A DNA stretch of 64,000 nucleotides from Charina bottae (Eukaryota > Chordata > Lepidosauria > Squamata > Charinaidae): positions 34,330,929-34,394,928 of the forward strand of contig JALMGJ010000004.1 of assembly GCA_023362775.1 (NCBI GenBank), written 5' to 3'. Positions within the stretch are counted from its first letter, which is position 1. Every line of letters begins with the position of its first letter. This document shows, piece by piece, positions 56,911 to 64,000 of this stretch. Below the pieces are notes generated by a model, which ran no database searches, had not been told where the DNA came from, and saw only the letters and a program-made list of their open reading frames with translations. The position numbers and the translations under genes are program-made.

Positions 56911-58470
56911 GAAGCTGCTATAATCACCATCAATCAGGCTTCACCCCAGACTCAACTGTAAATCTCAGCTCTTCAGGCTCAAAAAGACTAGTTGAATCAT
57001 ATTTGAGTCTTGCAGACAAAAATCGCCCAGTGGTAAAATTAAAATTTATATATGGATCTATGATCCTGGGTTTAAATTCTAGACTTTTTCCTCCCACTTT
57101 CTGAATAAATAGATACTTGGTCATTCTCTTGTTGGTCTTGGAAGACACCTGATATACACTGACACCACAACTGTATTTAGCCTGGGAACTTCATTTCTTA
57201 CAGTACTTATAGGATAAAAAATAAGAAGATAAGATAAGATAAGATAAGATAAGATAAGATAAGATAAGATACTATCAGCTTTTCCTCCCAGAATTCTATT
57301 AATTGGCGTATGACCAAGCAGTTTTTCTTGGAGATCTTCTGTAATTTGGATAATATTCTTATCCAAATTAAATAGGGCAACTGAGGCTTCCTTAGTCACA
57401 ATGCAGTCCTGCAAGCACACCGATAACCTTTCAATTCAATCTATTTTATAGGATTGTGTTGTGTGGAAAAACAGGAGATGGAACGGTATGTACACCAGTC
57501 CTGGAGGACTAGCAAGATATAAATCTAACTAAAATGAATAAATAAAATATACCAAGAACTGAATGTGAAAATATGAATATGGAAGGGTGAATACTTTACA
57601 AAAACTAACATGGTTATTTTTCTGGTTGCTATTACAAAGTAGTTCCAAAATAAATACATTATTAATTTCTAGATAGTTCAAAAATGATATCTGCTTCATA
57701 TATAATGGTAGAGATTATATGAAGTTGACAGTTTTTTTCACCATAACTTTTCATATTAATAAATACAAAGAGAGATTAGAAGAACCGTTTTTATGACCAA
57801 TAGTGTGAAATTGTCCATTGAATCCATTTCTAGCAATCTAAGGACTTTGCATTTCTATACTGTATTTCCATATTCTTTTTCAGTGAAGACTGATAATCCA
57901 GAATATGCGGTCTAGCAGTCTGCATGGCTGCTCAACGATTTAAACACTTTCTGCAGTGTTATTTTATTGTTATATAAAAGGCATGAAAGGCTACTCATGG
58001 CCAAAAAAACCTGCTCAATCTCCACACACTTTCCTGATTTTAAACATACTCCATTCTTGGGAGGCACAGTAGCATACACGATTGCAGTGCATTAAGCACT
58101 GCTTGCTAAGACTGAAATTTCCAGACAGCGCAAATGACATACAGCTAATAATAATCATTAATTAACACTTGGGTGGTATTCAGCACCTTCAGAACTCTGG
58201 AAGAAACATTGAATAATTCATCCTTGCAAACTGAATGTAGGAGGAAATTAGATGGAAGGAAGCATTATAAAATGTTTAATAAAAATGTTATTTAAAAGAG
58301 AATGATACGCTGAAAGGAATAACACACTTTCAGTATGACTAGTATGTCTTATTTTATCTATAATGAGTGAGAAGCTAAGCACACTTTGCAGGAAGACAGC
58401 TGGTGATGAACACACAATGATCAGGATGGGTTTTTCTTAAAAGACCTCTATGTCTCTGTGATCTGAAAGT
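56911..58470. other. No recognisable gene; (GATAA)n tract
   Basis: A (AAGAT)n pentanucleotide lies at 57222-57271. A LINE-tail-like piece (AGATATAAATCTAACTAAAA then AATAAATAAAAT) is near 57508-57550. The rest is unique. Confidence 0.45.
57222..57271 (+). repeat. (AGATA)n microsatellite
   Basis: Nine to ten AAGAT units in uninterrupted array. Confidence 0.93.
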
Positions 58471-58668
58471 GAAAGTGAAAGGTCCTCTGTGCAAGCACCG
58501 AGTCATTACTGACCCTTTGGAGGGACGCCGCTTTCACTGATGTTTTCTTGGCAGACTTACAGCGGGGTGGTTTGCCATTCCCTTCCCCAGTCGTGATCAC
58601 CTTTCCCCCAGCTTAGCTGGGTACTCATTTTACCGACCTCGGAAGGATGGAAGGCTGAGTGATAATCC
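58471..58668 (-). mobile_element. SINE-like dispersed repeat
   Basis: It is the reverse complement, with mismatches, of 7281-7421 over GGTCCTCTGTGCAAGCACC, GTCATTACTGACCC and TGATCACCTTTCCCCCAGC. The additional right part (TACCGACCTCGGAAGGATGG) looks like a tRNA-like or 5S-like head, complement strand. Confidence 0.55.
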
Positions 58669-59365
58669 TTTTTTCTTGTTGTTGTTTATAAAAACAACAT
58701 TTTTCATAAACAGTGCTGCTATACTTGTTTATGGAACTAGTATGAATAAAGTCCATATCCAACACTGAGTTCATATGTTGCATTCTGCCATCAAACAAAA
58801 GGAACAGTAGAAGAATAATTAGCTCAGATTGCAGGGATTTGTTCCAAATACTGTAAACAGACAATTTCTCCCTCTTTTAACCACTACTTTATCAATATAA
58901 TAATCTGTACTCCAGGCCACTATCATTTTCTAATTTAGCTGATAATAAATGAGAACTCAAGTTGCAGCTTGTCCTGTTTGTTCCATGTGATTTCTTCCAT
59001 TTCTTGACTGATATCATAGAGTAAGCAAAAGGGTGCAAAATTATTCCATGGGAAATAATATACCCAGCCAATAATTTCAACTATATTCAAGAAAGGTATC
59101 AGCAAATTAACTTGGAATTTCTGTAACTACAGCTTACTGTATACAGAGATTCATATCAAGCTTTCTGCAGAAGGTAAGATGATTTGTTTGAGGATACCAC
59201 TGTAATAGTTAGCACCTTTTGAAATAAATACTTTAAAAATTAGCTTTTATTGGAGATCACCAACATTTTAAAAAATATATAATTTTTGTTTAAATTTAAT
59301 GTTATTATATTCCAGAGACAGGTGTGTTTTTTTGCTAGAAGGATACTAAATTACCCCATTCAGGA
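58669..59365. other. No recognisable gene
   Basis: AT-rich sequence without identifiable features. Confidence 0.45.
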
Positions 59366-59369
59366 TGAA

Positions 59370-60000
59370 TGCTAAAACATTGAAAGCTGTAGACACTCAA
59401 GCAAATTGTCCTCCCCACAGTGTTTTACATAGGAGATATCCTTCCTCCTCTCACTTTGCCTGCTTGGATTACTTCCCCTCCTTCCCCTCCTCTTCTCTTG
59501 TCCAAACAGCCAAATAAAACTTGCATTCCAAGATAATACATGCAATTGGCTCAATCTCTCCTGCTTCACATGGGCATCTTCTTATAGGAGCTGGAACCTT
59601 ATTATATCTACCCTCTAGAACTGCTGAGGGAAGAACCCTTGAAATGGGTCCTTGGTAAATGCCCAGCAATTTTTGAGGAAACTTAACAATATGTAGTCTG
59701 TAGGAAAGGGTTTTTGGAGATCTCTTAAGGACCAAAAAAATCCTTGAAGTTTGGGATCTCTATATCAGCCTTTTTGAAGCCATAGGTAATGAAAGTTCTG
59801 GGGAAAGGCTAGAGGACAGCAATTTTCTTGTCATGTTTTCCCACCAAATAGATTTGTATCTATCAGATGATATTGATAGAAGCAGCCCTACCGGGATCAG
59901 GTTAAACCTTAGCCAAGCAATTAAAATAACCTCTGGTTTTTATTCTATATAAGTGTCCAGAGAGAGCTGTTAAAATAGTTGTCATGATACTATATGGTAC
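59370..60000 (-). mobile_element. Non-LTR LINE C-terminal remnant
   Basis: The minus-strand frame 59735-59469 includes PAPIRRCPCEAGEIEPIACI followed by LECKFY. This Cys-rich block has the same pattern as FCPCSKETIDN...LLYCP in the 47500-48835 LINE. The copy is truncated and broken. Confidence 0.6.
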
Positions 60001-60219
60001 AGGTACAGGTACTTCAGGAAAACAAGAACAGCAGTGGTTTCCCTACCCTAACCCCAAAAATTGCTTGCCTCCCAATATTCTTTTCCTAGTCTCCAAATAC
60101 AAAGAAGTTATGTAGACAAGCTTTTATCAATATAATGCAGCAGTATTTCAGAAAAATATATCAGGGATTTAGGCTCATCATGATAACTAGAACACTTTCG
60201 TGGTCAGGCAAAGACTGTA

Positions 60220-60555
60220 TAAAGGTAAAGGTTCCCCCCGCACATTTGTGCAGTCGTGTCTGACTCTAGGGGCCAGTGCTCATCTTCGTTTGTTAGCCGA
60301 AGAGCCAGTGTTTCCGAAGACGCTTCCACAGTCATGTGGCCGCATGACACACACGGAACGCTGTTACCATCCCACCGAAGTGGTACCTATTCATCTACTT
60401 GCATTTGCATGCTTTCAAATTACTAGGTTGGCAAGAGCTGGGGCGAGTGCGGGAGCTCACTCCGTCACGCAGGACTAGTGATTCGAACCTCTGAACCTGT
60501 GATCTTCCGATCAACAAGCCTGGCGTCTTACCCGCTGAGCCACCACGCCCCTGAT
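60220..60555 (-). mobile_element. Sauria-type SINE, full length, 10-bp TSD
   Basis: The complement begins AGGGGCGTGGTGGCTCAGC with B box GGTTCGAATC and ends in ACCTTTACC. AAAGACTGTA flanks at 60210-60219 and 60556-60565. It is close in sequence to the copies at 1018 and 62556. Confidence 0.9.
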
Positions 60556-60669
60556 AAAGACTGTAAATAATATAGTTATTTCGGAAATAGTGATCTGTAG
60601 AAGTGACTTAAGTAATCAAACTCTGCATGCTATAGGAAATATGTACACAGATGCACAATCTCTCTAATA

Positions 60670-61318
60670 CAGAGCTTTCCAAACTTTTTATGTTGGTGAC
60701 ACACTTTTTAGACATGCATCATTTCGTGACACACTCTTACAGCAGGGCATCATTTCGCGACACACTCTTACAGCAGGGCACAAGACAGGCACTAGGACAG
60801 AGCTTTCCAAACTGTGTGTCGGGACACGTTAGTGTGTCAGCTGCAGTGTCTGGGTGTGTCACGGCGGCGGCTGCCTCCGAACCTTGCCAGGATTCCACGC
60901 AGGTCCTAGTGCCTGTCTTGCGCCTTACTGCCTCCAAACCTGCTGTGATTCCGCGCAGGTCCTAGTGCCTGCCTTGTGCCCTGCTTTAAGAGTGTGTCGC
61001 GAAATGATGCCCTGCTGTAAGAGTGTGTCATGAAATGATGCATGTCTAAAAAGTGTGTCACCAACATGAAAAGTTTGGAAAGCTCTGCACTAGGACCTGA
61101 GCGGAATCACAGCAGGTTTGGAGGCAGCAAGGCACAAGGCAGGCACTAGGACCTGCGTGGAATCCTGGCAGGGCAGGTTTGGAGGCAGCAAGGCACAAGG
61201 CAGGCACTAGGACCTGCGTGGAATCCTGGCAAGGTTCGGAGGCAGCAGCAGCCGCAACACACCCAGACACTGCAGCCGACACACTAACGTGTCCCGACAC
61301 ACAGTTTGGAAAGCTCTG
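60670..61318. mobile_element. hAT MITE (Buster-like), carries a nested copy, 8-bp TSD
   Basis: The outer element starts CAGAGCTTTCCAAAC and ends GTTTGGAAAGCTCTG. CTCTAATA flanks at 60662-60669 and 61319-61326. Outer sequence is 60670-60797 plus 61088-61318. Confidence 0.88.
60798..61087. mobile_element. Nested hAT MITE of the same family, inverted, 8-bp TSD
   Basis: CAGAGCTTTCC at 60798 and GGAAAGCTCTG ending at 61087 bound a complete copy. CACTAGGA flanks it at 60790-60797 and 61088-61095. Its orientation is opposite to the host copy. Confidence 0.9.
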
Positions 61319-61326
61319 CTCTAATA

Positions 61327-62543
61327 TGTAAATAAAAATAAATATTATTGTCATGTATGGTTCCATTCCCTTCCAATTAGACACAAAATCCTGAGCATCA
61401 AAATATTTTACCTCCAGCTGTCATCCCAGATTGTTGAATGATAACTGGAAGACCTTTATGCACATTTAAAATTCTGGATGTTGAAGAAGCAAACTAAAAT
61501 CATCAGTTATTGACAATGATTCTTCTCCCAACCTGGGTTATGTGAGATTATAATTATTAATACCATAACATGGTTTATTAGTCTATAAAATCAGAAATGC
61601 TATTGCCTACATAAGTCCCCAGGATTCTCTATTACCTTAGTAGACCTGTATTATTATAAAACCAATACAATTATAAATCACTAGAAAATGTTCATACATT
61701 TTAGTGAGAAATATGTGTGACTTTTTTTTATTAAAAAAGTAGATTTTCTTGAACACTTTATAGCATCACCCTATTGGTATTTCAAAGGGTCCTGAAGATG
61801 TGGCTCCTTGCCCAGGCTTGATGTTTGATGCCCCTTTCTTTCTTTTCCTTGTTCCCATCCAAGTTGTTTTCTCTGCCATCTCTGCTATTTTGTGTTGTTT
61901 TTGTCTTTTGTATTGTTCCTTGCTTTAAAATATTTTTAACAAATTGTAAACTGCCTAGAGTTGCTGGGAGTCAGGCAGCATATAAATTTAATACATTTCT
62001 ATTGTCATTATCTTTAACATCACCTTCCCATCTGAAACTCTTAGTAATCCATCTCAAAGGATTACTTTCATCCACCACCCAGAGTGTTCCCTCTCCTTTC
62101 CAACTAACATTCACTTTTAGGATTCCATAAACTTAAAGGCTTAAACTGTTAAGGCTGTTTAAGTCAGTCAGTTCCTTTTCACTTCTCCCTTTTTTCCTGT
62201 TGTTCTGCACTTTCAACATTTCATTGTCATAAAACATTTATCTCATTGTTTTATAACAAGTGCCATAAAAACAATGAGCAAAATCCAGGATAAAGGAGCA
62301 GCCATGTATTTTGCAGACAATGCAAATTGAGAAATTCCTGATTTGGGTATTCAACATGAAATCAAAAATCCAAACTTTAACCATGAAAGAAATTACTCCA
62401 GAATTTCCTTATAATATCCCCTCAGTGTTTCACACAGATATCCATACATCTTGGAAATGGCTGTTTAGTGTTGGTTTAGTATTCCATTTATTTATATATT
62501 GAAACATGGGTCTTCTTCTGAGCGCACATTAAAATCTTTTGAG
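61327..62543. other. No recognisable gene; one LINE tail
   Basis: An L2/CR1-type tail (TGTAAACTGCCTAGAGTTGC ... GCATATAAATTTAATAC) is at 61947-62000. Otherwise unremarkable. Confidence 0.45.
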
Positions 62544-62555
62544 TAGACAGAGATT

Positions 62556-62891
62556 TAAAAGGTAAAGGTTCCCCCCGGACATTTGTGCAGTCGTGTCTGA
62601 CTCTAGGGGCCGGTGCTCATCTCCCTTTGTTAGCCAAAGAGCCAGAATTGTCCGAAGACGCTTCCACGGTCATGTGGCTGGCATGACGCATGCGGAACGC
62701 TGTTACCTACCCACCGAAGTGGTACCTATTCATCTACTTGCATTTGCATGCTTTCGAATTGCTAGGTTGGCAAGAGCTGGGGCAAGTGCAGGAGCTCACT
62801 CCGTCACCTGGGGCTAGGTATTCGAACCTCCGAACTTGCGATCTTCAGATCGACAAGCCTGGTGTCTTACCTGCTGAGCCACCACGCCCCT
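62556..62891 (-). mobile_element. Sauria-type SINE, full length, 12-bp TSD
   Basis: The complement starts AGGGGCGTGGTGGCTCAGC and ends in the ACCTTTACC tail. TAGACAGAGATT flanks at 62544-62555 and 62892-62903. Clean TSD and few differences from 60220-60555 suggest a recent insertion. Confidence 0.92.
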
Positions 62892-62903
62892 TAGACAGAG
62901 ATT

Positions 62904-63970
62904 AGCATGCAGCTATTCTTAACAGACTTCAGCTGCATCATTACTCTATGACCAATGAACCCTCTACCCATATGCAACTTTTAATTCAACTTCCAGGAGT
63001 TTCATTATAGATCTTTCTTTGCTCTTCCCTTTTTAAAAATTTAATCAGAGATTTAGTTACAAAAACTAACCGCAATGAGCTGCTGTGAAAGTGACAAGAA
63101 GTGACCTGTGGATGAACTCCAAAATAAGCAAAACAAGCCTTTCTAATGAAGCACAAATTGAATTTGTCAGTATTGTACCTTTGTCCATGACAAAACTAGT
63201 AACCAAGTGACCTATTCTGGACATATGAATTTAGTCTGTGATCCTAAATTCATTTACTATACATAATATGCTGTTTGTATCTACAACTAAAAAGCAGAAG
63301 CATTTCTGTTTAATCTAACTTTTAGTTTTTTTAAAAAAATAGGAGCTGTATACCAAATTAGCTTGTAAAACATCAGTAGAAATACAATAACAGGAAATAC
63401 AAAAACATTATACAATAACTGAAACATAATATAGCACCATAAAGCAAGAAAGCAGTAATATTTCAAAATAAACAATAACATGAGATTTTTGACCCTAAAA
63501 ACTTGGGCAAATAAAATGTTTCCAGCCTAATGCCTAGAATAAACAAAGTAGGCTCTGCAGAAACATTTAAAGGGAGAGTGTTCGTGCTAACACCTAGAGT
63601 GCAACAGCAGAGTATGCCTTTGAAAAGAGGTCTCAGTGGGACAACATTATTGTTTTTAGATATTGTAATGGTTTATTTAATATCCTGGACCACTTACGAA
63701 CATTCTCAGTTATCATGAGATTGGCAACAATACACTTGTATCACACTTTCCCATCAAGAACTCCTAAAACTTGAAATCTGCTCACCTTATTTCAAAGCAA
63801 CTTTTGAAATGGCTTCATAGTTCAACACCAGGATGCTCCAGTTTTTAGGGGCCCAGTCAGCAACGATGGGAGGCAGAGCTTTGGAGATGGGGAAGGAAGC
63901 ACCTCACTTGGGTTCTGATGATCTAGATGAACCCTCATAATTTGATTCTCCCCTTGCTATAGTGAAGATT
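62904..63970. other. No recognisable gene
   Basis: AT-rich, apparently unique sequence. Confidence 0.45.
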
Positions 63971-63977
63971 TTTTGTT

Positions 63978-64000
63978 GTTGTTGTTCAGTCGTTTAGTCG
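63978..64000 (-). mobile_element. BovB LINE 3' terminus, cut by window end
   Basis: The last 23 bases are the exact reverse complement of 199-221 in the BovB fragment at the window start (CGACTAAACGACTG then AACAACAAC). A minus-strand BovB copy therefore begins here and continues outside. Confidence 0.8.

Overview
This window looks like non-coding, repeat-rich nuclear DNA of a squamate reptile (lizard or snake). The signs are a BovB LINE 3' end (1-220, with its mirror image entering at 63978-64000), five copies of a tRNA-headed SINE whose tail shares a GAGTC-GACACGACT block with BovB and ends in ACCTTT (Sauria-SINE type), L2/CR1-type LINE remnants, 8-bp-TSD hAT elements and long microsatellites. 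I found no host protein-coding gene, rRNA, CRISPR or bona fide tRNA gene. Every long open frame belongs to a transposable element.

The dominant object is a 7.93-kb compound Penelope-like retroelement (PLE) at 11747-19675. It consists of two head-to-head tandem arrays. The left, minus-strand arm has one complete 2714-bp unit plus a 625-bp 5'-truncated unit. The right, plus-strand arm has one complete 2714-bp unit plus an 1872-bp 5'-truncated unit. The truncated units meet at 15086-15089. The whole structure is bracketed by a single 13-bp target-site duplication, so it behaves as one insertion. Both complete units carry an intact 849-codon frame with a reverse transcriptase (YVDD) and a C-terminal GIY-YIG endonuclease. 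The predicted proteins are identical, so the insertion is either very young or partly an assembly product. Two palindromic mini-elements made only of PLE terminal sequence (21698-21970 and 53134-53424) each have their own 12-bp TSD and the same asymmetry: one end is about 36 bp longer than the other.

A second theme is a hAT-type MITE family with GTGTCGC/GCGACAC subterminal repeats. There are eight insertions, one nested in another; seven have a verifiable 8-bp TSD, and all fit nnnTAnnn. A different hAT-like element (24916-26207) holds palindromic GT/AC arrays and a tandem CCAAT/GC-box block. Degraded Gypsy integrase sequence with an LTR-like insertion lies at 54070-56910.

Region by region: 1-9.2 kb is BovB, L2 LINE, SINEs, an L1-type insertion and a GC-rich MITE. 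9.2-11.7 kb is an LTR-like block and old repeat debris. 11.7-19.7 kb is the PLE array. 19.7-33 kb holds DNA transposons. 33-46 kb is mostly unrecognised intergenic DNA. 46-50.4 kb is MITE, LTR, LINE and SINE. 50.4-53 kb is unrecognised. 53-57 kb is the PLE hairpin and Gypsy. 57-64 kb is LINE debris, SINEs and nested MITEs. Coordinates of old repeat fragments are approximate.
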